A stretch of 26,147 nucleotides of DNA, from assembly GCA_002435865.1 (NCBI GenBank), contig DIWV01000007.1, positions 631,898-658,044 of the forward strand, read 5' to 3'. Positions within the stretch are counted from its first letter, which is position 1. Every line of letters begins with the position of its first letter. Origin of the DNA: Cloacimonetes bacterium UBA6097. GTDB lineage: Bacteria > Cloacimonadota > Cloacimonadia > Cloacimonadales > Cloacimonadaceae. The translations under genes were made by a program, and so were the position numbers. Shown one piece after another: positions 16,701-24,969 of this stretch. The notes under the pieces were generated by a model. The model was given only the letters and a program-made list of their open reading frames with translations, did no database searches and was not told the DNA's origin.

Positions 16701-18771
16701 TTTTTAGCTGTGGTTCAGACCAGTTATTATATACATAAGTTAAAAAATCCTTAATTGATTTAGCAGACCTTATTCCAGAGTTAAATTCATCAAAGATATC
16801 CTGCACGTCTACTATTTGAACTTCATACCCTGCATTTTCCCAGGTGTGCTTAAACAATAGTGTGCCTTCATCCTCTAAAAACTCTCTTTGAGTAATGATG
16901 ATGCAATCAGCCGCATTATCAGTTGCCCTGAGATATGAAGGGATATTTATTCTGAAATCCTTAGGTAATCTCTTTTTGTTTTCTGTTACAGCATAATATT
17001 TAACATCATTAGATATTACACTATCCTGAAAAGTAACTGTCCATGGGCTGCCGCCATTCAGTGTAAATGGCTCTATCTGTAAGTTGTTGAATACACTTGA
17101 GCCTATTTTATAAATGGAGACCTGGTCTGTTGAAAAGCCACGTACCTCAAATTGATACAATTTAAAAGGCTGGTTTGAAGGCTTTGAGAATTTTATAAAG
17201 TCTTCACTGGTTTGATATTCACGCCAGTATGTTAACTCTATATAATCCAGCATAATCTGCTCTCTGTCTCCCATAGGTGTATCTCCATTCATGCTTATAT
17301 AATAGTAATTCGTTCCATGATGAAGATATGAATTGGGCAGGGGATAATCATTAACGAAAATCTGTTCAGTTTGTCCCACCCATTCCTTAGTACTGACTAA
17401 AGATTGGTTTAATCTGATTGTGGCTCTGTGATCAATTGGACCACTTGGTTCGAGATAAGTTAAGCCAAAAAGTGATACTTTTGTAGAAAGGGTGCGGATT
17501 GTAGTGTCCTTTGGATATTGTAATTCAAAAGGTATAATCTCCAGATTAGGAGCAGTAATTTTCTTCCAAAACCATACATCCTCACGGAAGTAATTAATAT
17601 TATTATTCCAACTTCTACCCAGTTTATCCGGAATTAATTGTTGTTCTATGTGAATTGTATGCTGATATGCATCAGGAACTATATAATTTGAAGGATTGGA
17701 AATAACTAAACCTCCGTTTTCAACCGCCATTCTTGCTCCAAGATGATCAAGTAAGCTTAGAGTATAGACATTTTCGGCAGTATAGTCATCCTGATAATGA
17801 GTATCTCCGTAATGCCTGTCGCCATAAAATTCAAAATAATCATTTTGGTCAAAACTACCATCTGACTCACCACTAAAATGGATTGCTATTGGTTCGTATT
17901 CATCTCTTAACTGAAGATTTCTGGGGTCAATATCATTCAGTGACCAGGAATACTGTATACCAAGCGAATCAGCTATCTGCGTCATTTTGTCAGATAAATA
18001 TTGATAAGTAATCTTGTATATGCCTTCTGCGTCTATTATTAACTGAACTTCATCTACCAGATTGCGGTTTGTTCTCGGATAGGGAATATATGTTGCTTTA
18101 TCCTTTGCTTTTCTCCAGTTTTGAGATATTCTGTTATTCAGGAAGAAGCTGTTACCCACATCATCAATATAATTCGTTGATATTTGCCAGTCCCGCGAAA
18201 CAGATTTGTCACCTGATATATAGAGAATCAGCTCTGCTTCTGTAGTAACTTCCAGTACTTTGCTAAAGGCTTTATATTGAAAAGGGTAAATCTGCAAAGG
18301 TATCATATGCCTGTTACCTATAAAAGCAGGCTGTCCCTTTTGTGCAAATAAGGAAGGATATAGCCCATTGTTCTTATAAGCATTAAGATCTTGATAAAAC
18401 GAGTAGGACACGTCTGAATCATTTATTTCAATCTTGTCACAGGGAATTAAATTCACATTTGGAATGCTGATGGTTTTCTGTTGAGATACCTCGATACTAA
18501 TATCACCGTCAACAGGGATGCCGACTGCTTCAGAGAATGATTTTATTAAAGGATATCCTTCCCTGGAATACAATGCACCCTCATCACAGGCAATCTGCTT
18601 CCAGTTCTGTTTATTCTTGGATATATCTTCTAATTTCCATTCAGGAAGAATAAATTTAACTCTTATATAGTCAGGAGTTTCCTCAATCACTTCAATAGTC
18701 TTGGCAGCAAGTATGTGGATTGAGACAGCCAGACATAGTAAAATCAGGGCTATTTTTAAGGATTGATACAT
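13774..18771 (-). CDS. Gingipain-like C25 cysteine peptidase with C-terminal sorting-type domain (PorU-like)
   Basis: A 1665-residue exported protein. A signal peptide (about 1-23, ending ILAA) is followed by a propeptide-like beta region to about 600. The caspase-like C25 domain (about 617-990) has LLLGDGTDD, catalytic His852 in FMGHGGGRIW and Cys885 in SSLACYCSAFD. The His-Cys spacing of 33 residues equals that of RgpB (His211/Cys244). Ig-like repeats fill about 1000-1550. The last 107 residues (1559-1665) are a FlgD-Ig/T9SS type A-like domain with NYPNP, VYTVSGRLVKTF, NGVYFYRI and a KMAIIK end. The next gene is PorV-like, so this could be a PorU-type sortase; it could equally be a secreted peptidase carrying its own sorting signal. 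ATG is preceded by TTGAGGT, 25 bases after purD. Confidence 0.87.
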   Translation of the reverse strand: MYQSLKIALILLCLAVSIHILAAKTIEVIEETPDYIRVKFILPEWKLEDISKNKQNWKQIACDEGALYSREGYPLIKSFSEAVGIPVDGDISIEVSQQKTISIPNVNLIPCDKIEINDSDVSYSFYQDLNAYKNNGLYPSLFAQKGQPAFIGNRHMIPLQIYPFQYKAFSKVLEVTTEAELILYISGDKSVSRDWQISTNYIDDVGNSFFLNNRISQNWRKAKDKATYIPYPRTNRNLVDEVQLIIDAEGIYKITYQYLSDKMTQIADSLGIQYSWSLNDIDPRNLQLRDEYEPIAIHFSGESDGSFDQNDYFEFYGDRHYGDTHYQDDYTAENVYTLSLLDHLGARMAVENGGLVISNPSNYIVPDAYQHTIHIEQQLIPDKLGRSWNNNINYFREDVWFWKKITAPNLEIIPFELQYPKDTTIRTLSTKVSLFGLTYLEPSGPIDHRATIRLNQSLVSTKEWVGQTEQIFVNDYPLPNSYLHHGTNYYYISMNGDTPMGDREQIMLDYIELTYWREYQTSEDFIKFSKPSNQPFKLYQFEVRGFSTDQVSIYKIGSSVFNNLQIEPFTLNGGSPWTVTFQDSVISNDVKYYAVTENKKRLPKDFRINIPSYLRATDNAADCIIITQREFLEDEGTLLFKHTWENAGYEVQIVDVQDIFDEFNSGIRSAKSIKDFLTYVYNNWSEPQLKSVLLLGDGTDDERDNSISRKYNIVPVKKIWTKQHGATASDNWYGCIVGADPIPDISVSRINVWSKEQIMQVAQKSQNYQNQPNFNDLWHGNIILTSGGKASDNGDIFAQQSEFLRRNVIPEYYRTSRVYTFTQTVSSDFWGLTNVLLSKINDGAVYVQFMGHGGGRIWADYNLFNFNNVNSLNNRNYPIVSSLACYCSAFDTNGSASISESLILTPNKGAIATIGFSGLGYENADVNFGLALNESMFKFDFNSLGDAINFTKAKFYVINPSIDSQQALTQGCALLGDSNIKVIKPQNKVTVNTNKDNYSVNDTLKVSASFQVNATAARTYVMKSTEKVENPPNQLPVINNTYNYNYKLPGSATDRYQRKIYVAGYSDVGEYYGYTNISFGRGLLSHISTIPEIPAWNDSIYFKVRSTGINNISSLICLVKIDSLSSNQISLSIPMVRSQSDTTLYQTSYGLAPQVTGKEIFFKYRAATANNAVSESYLQSIVVSGPELIMEDFQFLPDNNNLRVKVLIKNIGDQPSPSTSLKLYANIAGMPSILLKNLTFEPLQIHEERSVIMQIDTLFTNNVTLEAQVNIPPLFPEWNTINTNNRLSLVVPMNYHVFNSNGGFLNSLDNNLSCEIPANLVPANQSSMFYINTLTEVTAKDQPDVYPIVLSSGSYSLPYEIKTLDNTLADSSGVLIGGKKFKLTFYYNSVHAQTQQYESEDSYKIYRWEPDYRKWILQGGNISITEDKVIFEVNKQGIYSLLRNKDKIRPSIDVNVQDQEFTVGGYISGNGTISLLLSDANGIDIFDNSIKLFLDGIEVSENQWVKTINPDDINRIPIKYQLSLPKGNYTLVIDCKDVNGNFHTRDVQFIVNDKFNIIRLANYPNPVLGKTQDPKNAGRTRFTYVLTDDADEVMIKVYTVSGRLVKTFRNLPVGVGYHEYPRTVYAWDCTDEQGFYLANGVYFYRIIAKKGNKTIEKIQKMAIIK

Positions 18772-18796
18772 TTATACCTCAATATTATTGCTCAAA

Positions 18797-20047
18797 TCAA
18801 ATTTTATTGTCTCTCAGACCAATATCTTTTCTAAAGTGCATACCTTCAAAGAAGATCTTGTTAATGTCATGATATACTTTTGTTCTTGCTTCTGTTTTGG
18901 ATAAACCGACAGATGTGATTGCAATTATTCTTCCGCCATTTGTAACTAATTCATTATTATTAATGGACACGCCACTGTAGAAAGCATGAGAATCCATATG
19001 GGCAGAGAAGTTAATTGGTACATTATAACTCTTGCTTTGAGGATATTCCTCACATACGGCATATACGCAAACTGCACTTTTATTATGCCATTTTAAGTCT
19101 ATATTCTGTATTTTGTGATTAATTATTGCGTCGCAGACGTCCACAAAGTCAGTATCAAGCAAGGGCAGTATTGTCTGTGCTTCTGGGTCTCCAAGCCGGC
19201 AATTGTATTCAATTACTTTTGGACCTTCTGCTGTGATCATTAACCCAATGTACAGAATACCCTGAAAGGGATATCCCTCTTCTTTCATTGCTTTTAAGGT
19301 AGGAATCACAATTTTCTGCTCTATTTCATTCCTGTATATTTCTGCTTCCGGTACTGGTGCATAAGCTCCCATACCACCTGTATTGGGACCTTTATCATCA
19401 TCATAAAGCTGTTTGTGGTCCTGTGAAAAGATAGAAGTTAAGTGATTTTCTCCATCAGTAAAAACAAACAATGATACTTCCCAACCTGTTAGATATTCTT
19501 CAATAACTATCTTACTGCCGGAGTCCTTGAGTGTTTTTTCAATCATTAGATTATGTAGAACATTAGCAGCATCTTCCTTTGTCTTGGAGATAAATACACC
19601 TTTACCTGCAGCTAAGCCATCTGCTTTGATTACTATCGGGTATTTCTTATTATCTAAAACCGCTAAAGCAGAGTCAATATCAGTAAAAGTGTCATAGCCG
19701 GAAGTGGGGATATTGTGTTTTGTCATCAGGTTTTTTGCAAAGATTTTACTGCTTTCTAATTGTGCAGCAGCTTTAGAAGGTCCTACCACAGCTATATTCT
19801 GGCTTCTCAGATGGTCTGCCAGGCCGTCTGCCAGTGGCTGCTCAGGACCTATAAAGACGAAACTGATTCCTTCAATAATACAGTAATCTTCTATATCTTC
19901 GAAGCTATCTAACTTGACTGTTTCAAATTCTCTTTCAATTCCGGAATTACCGGGAGAAACTATTACATGCGGATTATGGGCACTGTGATGAAATGCTTCT
20001 GCAATAGCGTGCTCTCTGGCTCCGCTGCCTATTATCAAAATCTTCAT
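18797..20047 (-). CDS. purD: Phosphoribosylamine-glycine ligase
   Basis: PurD joins glycine to 5-phosphoribosylamine using ATP, the second step of de novo purine synthesis. The 416-residue protein has the N-terminal MKILIIGSGAREHAIAEAF, GPEQPLADGL, the ATP-grasp part with PIVIKADGLAAGKGVFI, then GPNTGGMGAYAPVP and the metal/ATP motif VIEYNCRLGDPEAQTILPLL. The C-terminal domain is complete. It overlaps cinA by 4 bp, and AGGAG stands before its ATG. No other purine-ring gene is nearby; prs, which makes the precursor PRPP, is in the next operon. The pairing with cinA and proS looks like a housekeeping string without an obvious common pathway. Confidence 0.96.
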   Translation of the reverse strand: MKILIIGSGAREHAIAEAFHHSAHNPHVIVSPGNSGIEREFETVKLDSFEDIEDYCIIEGISFVFIGPEQPLADGLADHLRSQNIAVVGPSKAAAQLESSKIFAKNLMTKHNIPTSGYDTFTDIDSALAVLDNKKYPIVIKADGLAAGKGVFISKTKEDAANVLHNLMIEKTLKDSGSKIVIEEYLTGWEVSLFVFTDGENHLTSIFSQDHKQLYDDDKGPNTGGMGAYAPVPEAEIYRNEIEQKIVIPTLKAMKEEGYPFQGILYIGLMITAEGPKVIEYNCRLGDPEAQTILPLLDTDFVDVCDAIINHKIQNIDLKWHNKSAVCVYAVCEEYPQSKSYNVPINFSAHMDSHAFYSGVSINNNELVTNGGRIIAITSVGLSKTEARTKVYHDINKIFFEGMHFRKDIGLRDNKI

Positions 20048-21270
20048 ACTTTTCTCCTGACATGTTCAATTAGTAATAGTATTACATATTCTGCTGCTTT
20101 CCAGCGGATAGACTTCCTGTCTCCATTGAAAACCAAAATCCTGGAAATTGTCTGCTTCTCATCTGAGATTGCAAAGCATACTGTGCCAACCGGCTTTTCT
20201 GGTGTCCCACCATCCGGACCGGCGATACCTGTAGTAGAAATACTTATGGTTGAATTTGTTTTTTGCCTGATACCAAACGCCATTTCTCTTGCGGTTTCGA
20301 TGCTTACTGCACCAAATTGATCAAGAGTTTCTTGTTTCACATTTAGCAAGTCAGTTTTAATTCCATTACTATATGCTATAATTCCACCTGCAAAATATTT
20401 ACTTGAGCCCGGAATGCCTGTAATTAATTCTTGTACTAATCCTCCGGTGCACGATTCAGCTACTGATAAGGTAAGATTTCTCTCAATCATTAACCTTTGC
20501 AAGACATCCTGGGGCTTTTCATCATCAACCCCCCAAACCACATCCTGAGCAATTTTATAAATCCTGCCCATAAAATCTGTTACACTGCTTTCGTTAGTAC
20601 CATAAATACGTAAATCCACCCTTCCCGTTTGTGGCAGCCAGGCTAATTGCATATCTTGGGGAGGTTTGAGTCCTTTCAATTTTTCAGCTAAGGCAGATTC
20701 AGTGATATTCCAGGTATGCAAAACCCTGATAAATACAGGCTCCGGCGTATATGATTCAGCCAGAATATCTTTAATATAATCGGTATAAAGGTGTTTCATC
20801 TCAACAGGAACACCCGGTAAAGCAAACAAAGATTTGCCATTTTCTTTATAGTATAATCCCGGAGCAGTCCCCACTTTATTCAGTAATGCTTCAAAATCTT
20901 GTGGAACCATTGCCTGTGAACGGTTCACATCCGGAGTTTTTAGATTTCTTCGGTTAAATAAAAACTGGACGCTCTGCCAGACTTCTTCCCGGAATTCAAG
21001 GTTTTTTCCAAAGAACTCAGCAATGCAGGCTTTGGTTAAATCATCGTCTGTTGGACCCAGTCCGCCGGTGACAAAGACAATATCATTTGTCTTCCATTCT
21101 TCTGCAAGCGTAGATTTAATCGCATCTGGTTCATCCTGAATTGTTATTGAACGTGATACAGGTAGACCTAATTCAGCTAACTGCTTACCAATCCAACTCA
21201 GGTTCGTATTCACAGTCTGCCCCAACAGCAGTTCATTGCCTATATTAATGATGCAGACTTTAACTTTCAT
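20044..21270 (-). CDS. cinA: CinA: ADP-ribose pyrophosphatase/nicotinamide-nucleotide amidase
   Basis: A 408-residue two-domain protein. The N-terminal molybdopterin-binding-like (COG1058) domain (about 1-170) has IINIGNELLLGQTVNTN and VFVTGGLGPTDDDLT; in characterised members it hydrolyses ADP-ribose. The C-terminal PncC-type amidase (about 255-400) has SVAESCTGGLVQELITGIPG, YSNGIKTDLL and GIAGPDGGTPEKPVGTV and deamidates nicotinamide mononucleotide, recycling pyridine nucleotides. Activities are known from the family, not shown here. ATG starts 9 bases after the proS stop codon without a clear ribosome binding site, so it may depend on translation of proS. It overlaps purD by 4 bp. Confidence 0.95.
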   Translation of the reverse strand: MKVKVCIINIGNELLLGQTVNTNLSWIGKQLAELGLPVSRSITIQDEPDAIKSTLAEEWKTNDIVFVTGGLGPTDDDLTKACIAEFFGKNLEFREEVWQSVQFLFNRRNLKTPDVNRSQAMVPQDFEALLNKVGTAPGLYYKENGKSLFALPGVPVEMKHLYTDYIKDILAESYTPEPVFIRVLHTWNITESALAEKLKGLKPPQDMQLAWLPQTGRVDLRIYGTNESSVTDFMGRIYKIAQDVVWGVDDEKPQDVLQRLMIERNLTLSVAESCTGGLVQELITGIPGSSKYFAGGIIAYSNGIKTDLLNVKQETLDQFGAVSIETAREMAFGIRQKTNSTISISTTGIAGPDGGTPEKPVGTVCFAISDEKQTISRILVFNGDRKSIRWKAAEYVILLLIEHVRRKV

Positions 21271-21279
21271 AGAATTTAA

Positions 21280-22803
21280 TTAATACGACTTGGCAAAGAT
21301 TACTCGCCGTTTGGATTCTTTACCGCAGCAGATGCATTTCCCTTCTTCAGGCTCTGCATTTATCGGTATGCACCTGATAGTGACCTTCAAATCATTTTTG
21401 ATTGTCTCTTCGCAGGCGGTATCTTCACACCAATGGGAGTTGGCAAATCCTGCATGGATTTCAGGTTGTTCAGCATTTTTAGGAGTAAAGAACTTGTAGA
21501 AATCTTCCTTACTATCGATATTCTGAGTATAAGTTTTCCTCAGTTCAACCGCTTTATGATAGATATTATCCTGGATATCTTCAAGGATTGCCGCCAACGA
21601 TGTTATGACCTGCTCAAAGTTCAGGGTTTGTTTATCTTTGGCATCCTTATCCCTGCGTCCCATAAATACGCTTCTGTTTTGCAAATCTCTGGGTCCGATT
21701 TCCATCCTGATAGGAATACCTTTCTTAATCCAGTACCAGCCTTTTTCACTGGAAGTCATATCCCTGTCGTCAATTTCCAACCGGATGGGATTGCCGTCAA
21801 AGCTGATGGCTTTAAGGGCATGCTGAATTTCTTTGACAAAGGTCATTATATTTTCCCGTTCTTCTTCATTCTTATATATAGGTATAATCACTGCATGCGA
21901 CGGAGCAACTTTAGGAGGTAAAACCAAGCCGTTATCGTCACTGTGTGTCATAATCAGTGCGCCTATCAGACGGGTGGATACACCCCAGCTTGTTGTATAA
22001 GCATACTGGACTTCGCCAGCCCTGTTCTGGAATTTTATATTGCTGGATTTGGCAAAGTTCTGTCCAAGGAAATGAGAAGTTCCGCTTTGCAGAGCTTTTC
22101 TGTCCTGCATCATCGCTTCAATGCAATACGTAGCTACTGCCCCCGGAAATCTTTCGCCTTCTGTTTTCTCACCCTTAATCACAGGTATAGCCAGGTATTT
22201 CTCTGCAAACTCTGCATACACATCCAGCATTTTCATTGTTTCATCCATGGCATCTTCATAGGTTTCGTGGACTGTATGTCCTTCCTGCCAGAGGAATTCT
22301 GCTGTTCTGAGGAACAATCTGGTCCTTAGTTCCCACCTCACAATGTTTGCCCATTGATTTATAAGCAGAGGTAAATCCCGGTAAGAATTCACCCATCTGG
22401 AAAAAGATTCTCCGATGATTGTTTCCGAAGTGGGTCTCACAATATATGGTTCAGTCAATTCTCCGGCTACTTTAAGTCCGCCTTTGCCGTCATCTTCAAG
22501 CCTTGAATGCGTTACAATTGCACATTCCTTGGCAAAGCCTTCCACATGCTCGGCTTCTTTCTCAAAGTAACTCTTGGGGATAAAGATAGGGAAGTAGGCA
22601 TTCTTGTGTCCGGTTTCACGAAACATTCCATCCAGTATTCTCTGGATATTTTCCCATATGGCATAACCCCAGGGCTTGATAACCATACATCCGCGCACAT
22701 CGCTGTTTTCAGCTAAATCTGCTGCTTTGATTACCTGCTGATACCACTCAGCATAGTTCTCTTCACGGGTGGGTTCAATTGCTGTTCTTATTTTTTGACT
22801 CAT
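21280..22803 (-). CDS. proS: Prolyl-tRNA synthetase, archaeal/eukaryotic-like type 3
   Basis: It charges tRNA-Pro. The 507-residue length and layout are those of the archaeal-like (type 3) ProRS, without the editing insertion of the E. coli type. Visible are the class II core with VIKPWGYAIWENIQRILD, motif 2 around RPTSETIIGESFSRW and WANIVRWELRTRLFLRTAEF, TSHFLGQNFAK, and motif 3 near TSWGVSTRLIGALIMTHSDD. An anticodon-binding domain and the type 3 C-terminal zinc-binding domain follow; the latter has WCEDTAC, a further Cys in TIRC, and CICC. The protein ends with the characteristic terminal Tyr (AKSY). ATG has GGAG six bases upstream and its own promoter. It is the first gene of the six-gene operon. 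Confidence 0.97.
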   Translation of the reverse strand: MSQKIRTAIEPTREENYAEWYQQVIKAADLAENSDVRGCMVIKPWGYAIWENIQRILDGMFRETGHKNAYFPIFIPKSYFEKEAEHVEGFAKECAIVTHSRLEDDGKGGLKVAGELTEPYIVRPTSETIIGESFSRWVNSYRDLPLLINQWANIVRWELRTRLFLRTAEFLWQEGHTVHETYEDAMDETMKMLDVYAEFAEKYLAIPVIKGEKTEGERFPGAVATYCIEAMMQDRKALQSGTSHFLGQNFAKSSNIKFQNRAGEVQYAYTTSWGVSTRLIGALIMTHSDDNGLVLPPKVAPSHAVIIPIYKNEEERENIMTFVKEIQHALKAISFDGNPIRLEIDDRDMTSSEKGWYWIKKGIPIRMEIGPRDLQNRSVFMGRRDKDAKDKQTLNFEQVITSLAAILEDIQDNIYHKAVELRKTYTQNIDSKEDFYKFFTPKNAEQPEIHAGFANSHWCEDTACEETIKNDLKVTIRCIPINAEPEEGKCICCGKESKRRVIFAKSY

Positions 22804-22833
22804 TTACATCTCCACATACATCTGTACAATTCA

Positions 22834-22861
22834 ATTATTCTCATGAAACTTAATCTGTCAA
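22834..22861 (-). promoter_or_regulatory. Sigma-70-like promoter of proS
   Basis: On the minus strand TTGACA (22861-22856, perfect) and AATAAT (22839-22834, five of six) are 16 bases apart. The start of transcription would fall near 22827, giving a leader of roughly 24 bases with GGAG before the ATG. The leader is too short for a T-box. Confidence 0.6.
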
Positions 22862-22880
22862 TCTTTGAGGTTTGGATTAA

Positions 22881-22936
22881 GGGTAAAAATACAAATTGCT
22901 TATCAAGGATATACAATTTGAATAAGAAATTTACCC
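22881..22936. repeat. Nested inverted repeat upstream of proS promoter
   Basis: GGGTAAA (22881-22887) pairs with TTTACCC (22930-22936), and inside it CAAATTG (22892-22898) pairs with CAATTTG (22914-22920). The structure lies between the end of the upstream small gene and the proS promoter. It is AT-rich and could be a terminator for the upstream gene or an operator-like site; no T tract decides the matter. Confidence 0.4.
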
Positions 22937-22965
22937 TGTCCACGCTGTCAAGAATTTTTGTTAGC

Positions 22966-23415
22966 TCAAATCAGGGAAGTCAATAACTGCCAGCCTTTAA
23001 CCTCCGGGAGCAAGCCCGCCTGAACTGCAGAAGCCACATTCTTGCAGGGTAAATCCTCATCCATAATTTGCTGCCGGGTGATTGTCTTGAGGTCTACCTG
23101 TTCAGGCATTCTTCTCTGCATTTCATAAAGCAGCGAGTAGTAGGCATTATTCCAGCTGATAAACACCTTTTTATTCTTTATGCGGGAGCGTTTATAAGTT
23201 TCGATGTAAGTGCGCAAATCGTTCTTGTAGGCATCTGAAGGATGGATATTCCACAGATTCTTACTGGTGCTTGTGATATTGTGATTCTGTTCCTGCAGGT
23301 TTTTCCTGGGAGCGCGCCGCACAACATAAGTACCGCTCTCCTTGTGCAGATAAATCACCAGACCGTCTACTTTTCCGGTATAGCCGCCGACCAGGTTTTT
23401 GAATTTGACCTTCAT
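22966..23415 (-). CDS. Small protein of unknown function (DUF6266-like N-terminus)
   Basis: A 149-residue soluble protein without signal peptide or membrane helix. It opens MKVKFKNLVGGYTGKVDGLV, then IYLHKESGTYVVRRAPRKN. This N-terminal pattern (Gly-Lys-Val-x-Gly-hydrophobic, a tyrosine strand, then Val-Arg-Arg-Ala-Pro) recalls DUF6266 and similar phage-associated proteins of Bacteroidota, a weak resemblance from memory. The middle is basic and aromatic (YKRSRIKNKKVFISWNNAYY). The ATG at 23415 is chosen because GGAGG lies just before it; an ATG at 23427 overlaps that site. It stands alone, with 154 bases upstream to mntH and 162 downstream to proS. It may be a mobile-element or phage remnant, or a lineage-specific gene. 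Confidence 0.7.
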   Translation of the reverse strand: MKVKFKNLVGGYTGKVDGLVIYLHKESGTYVVRRAPRKNLQEQNHNITSTSKNLWNIHPSDAYKNDLRTYIETYKRSRIKNKKVFISWNNAYYSLLYEMQRRMPEQVDLKTITRQQIMDEDLPCKNVASAVQAGLLPEVKGWQLLTSLI

Positions 23416-23581
23416 AGCTTCCTCCATTATTGCTTATTCTCTTCTTTATATATACATAAGTTATACCTGTGGTATGCTTAGGCTTTGCTTAGGTTTAAAC
23501 CCAGGTAAAACCTTTGGATATATTATGTAAAAACTGTGTACTTATAAAGAGCATAATGAGAAAATCAAAAAAGATAAAAAA

Positions 23582-24850
23582 TTAAAATGAATGAATAATC
23601 TGGTTGAAAAGCAGGATGTTTAGCATGAATACTATAATACCAGAACTCCAGAGTAGAATTTTATCAACAACAGAATTGGCATGGGTTCCCATTATCTTTC
23701 TTGAAGAGGTCAGGTAAATCTGCAGGAAAATTGTAATAGGTAATTGGATGCTGAGCAGCATCTGTGAAATAATCAATCCCTTGAAGGGATCTGAGATAAA
23801 CATGATAATCAGGGTGGCCACAATCGTGGTAATGCCGACTCCAACCTTGCTGTGCCTGTCCTTGATATCATATGATTCTTTGAAGATACCGGCAAAGATA
23901 GTGCCTCCTGCCATTCCGGCTGTTACGCTGGACGAAATGCCTGCAAATAACAAAGCTAATGCAAATACCACTGCAGCAGAATTTCCCAGCAGAGGACGAA
24001 GCATCGCCTGTGCCTGGTTGAGTTCGGTGACAGGGATTTTGTGCGAAAAGAAAGTAGCGGCAGCAACCAATATCATCGCACTGTTTATTGCCCAACCGAT
24101 AACCATGGCAAAGACTGTGTCCATGAATTCAAATTTCAACTGGTATTTGATAATCTTTTCATCTTTAAGATTCCACTGTCTGCTCTGGATTATTTCGGAA
24201 TGCAAAAAGAGGTTATGGGGCATTACAACAGCCCCCAAAACGCTCATAATAATTAAAATAGAGCCTTTGGGAATACTCGGAGTAACCCATCCGACAATTG
24301 CTTCATTCCAGGGAATATTAATCAGACTGAGTTCGAAGATAAAAGAAAGTCCGATCAAAGATACAAAACCGATGATATACTTTTCCAGTAATCTGTAAGA
24401 ATTGGCATATAAAAGCCAGAGTATAAGTCCCAGAACCATTATGCTGCCTATCCTCAGGGGAATGTGAAAGAGCATCTGTAAAGCGATTGCACCGCCAAGA
24501 ATTTCTGCCAGTGCTGTAAATATAGCAGCCAGCATAGCGCTTGATAAAGTAAAAACAGACATTGATTTGGGCAGATATTGTGTAGCAGCTTCTGAAATAC
24601 ATAAGCCCGTTGCAATGCCAAGATGCGCAGCATTATGCTGTAAAATTATCAGCATTACGGTAGATAAAGTGACCATCCAGAGTAAAGTGTAACCAAATTG
24701 AGCACCTGCAGCAATATTGGATGCCCAGTTGCCAGGGTCAATAAAACCAACTGTAACCAATAGTCCGGGACCTATAAACTTGAAGATTTCCAGCCCCATT
24801 AGACGTGGCTTGTGGTATTTGGCTGATAAGAAATTGCTTAAGAACTTCAT
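23582..24850 (-). CDS. mntH: Nramp-family divalent metal transporter
   Basis: A proton-coupled Mn2+/Fe2+ importer of the inner membrane. The 422-residue protein has about eleven hydrophobic helices and both metal-site motifs. In helix 1, GFIDPGNWASN contains the family's DPGN (Asp38-Asn41). In helix 6, VVMPHNLFLHSEIIQSR (Met210, His212) carries the conserved MPH. After them come the expected helices 7-11. Substrate preference (Mn against Fe) cannot be told apart reliably here, so the symbol follows the usual bacterial name. A TATAAT-like hexamer lies upstream at 24898-24903 (minus strand) without a good -35. No manganese riboswitch or recognisable MntR/Fur box was found. Neighbours give no functional link. 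Confidence 0.94.
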   Translation of the reverse strand: MKFLSNFLSAKYHKPRLMGLEIFKFIGPGLLVTVGFIDPGNWASNIAAGAQFGYTLLWMVTLSTVMLIILQHNAAHLGIATGLCISEAATQYLPKSMSVFTLSSAMLAAIFTALAEILGGAIALQMLFHIPLRIGSIMVLGLILWLLYANSYRLLEKYIIGFVSLIGLSFIFELSLINIPWNEAIVGWVTPSIPKGSILIIMSVLGAVVMPHNLFLHSEIIQSRQWNLKDEKIIKYQLKFEFMDTVFAMVIGWAINSAMILVAAATFFSHKIPVTELNQAQAMLRPLLGNSAAVVFALALLFAGISSSVTAGMAGGTIFAGIFKESYDIKDRHSKVGVGITTIVATLIIMFISDPFKGLIISQMLLSIQLPITIFLQIYLTSSRKIMGTHANSVVDKILLWSSGIIVFMLNILLFNQIIHSF

Positions 24851-24969
24851 GATATCCGGATGTGTTTATCTGAGAAGAGATGGCGGAAGGACTTATTATT
24901 ATAAGGTATAAAAAATACTAAAAGTGTTGTTGCTGAATTCAAATCGTTCGAAGTATCATCCATCATCGG

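Noticed and set aside
21433..21921. 162-codon open frame on the plus strand opposite proS
   Set aside because: It lies wholly within the well-supported proS gene and resembles no protein family.
22804..22965. T-box leader for proS
   Set aside because: No T-box AGGGTGG-type sequence is present, and the best promoter leaves only about 24 bases of leader.
23748..24398. 216-codon open frame on the plus strand opposite mntH
   Set aside because: mntH has clear Nramp motifs in the other direction; the antisense product shows no recognisable domain and has no upstream ribosome binding site.
24851..24969. Manganese riboswitch or strong promoter before mntH
   Set aside because: Only a TATAAT hexamer at 24898-24903 without a convincing -35 was found; no yybP-ykoY-like structure is visible in 119 bases.
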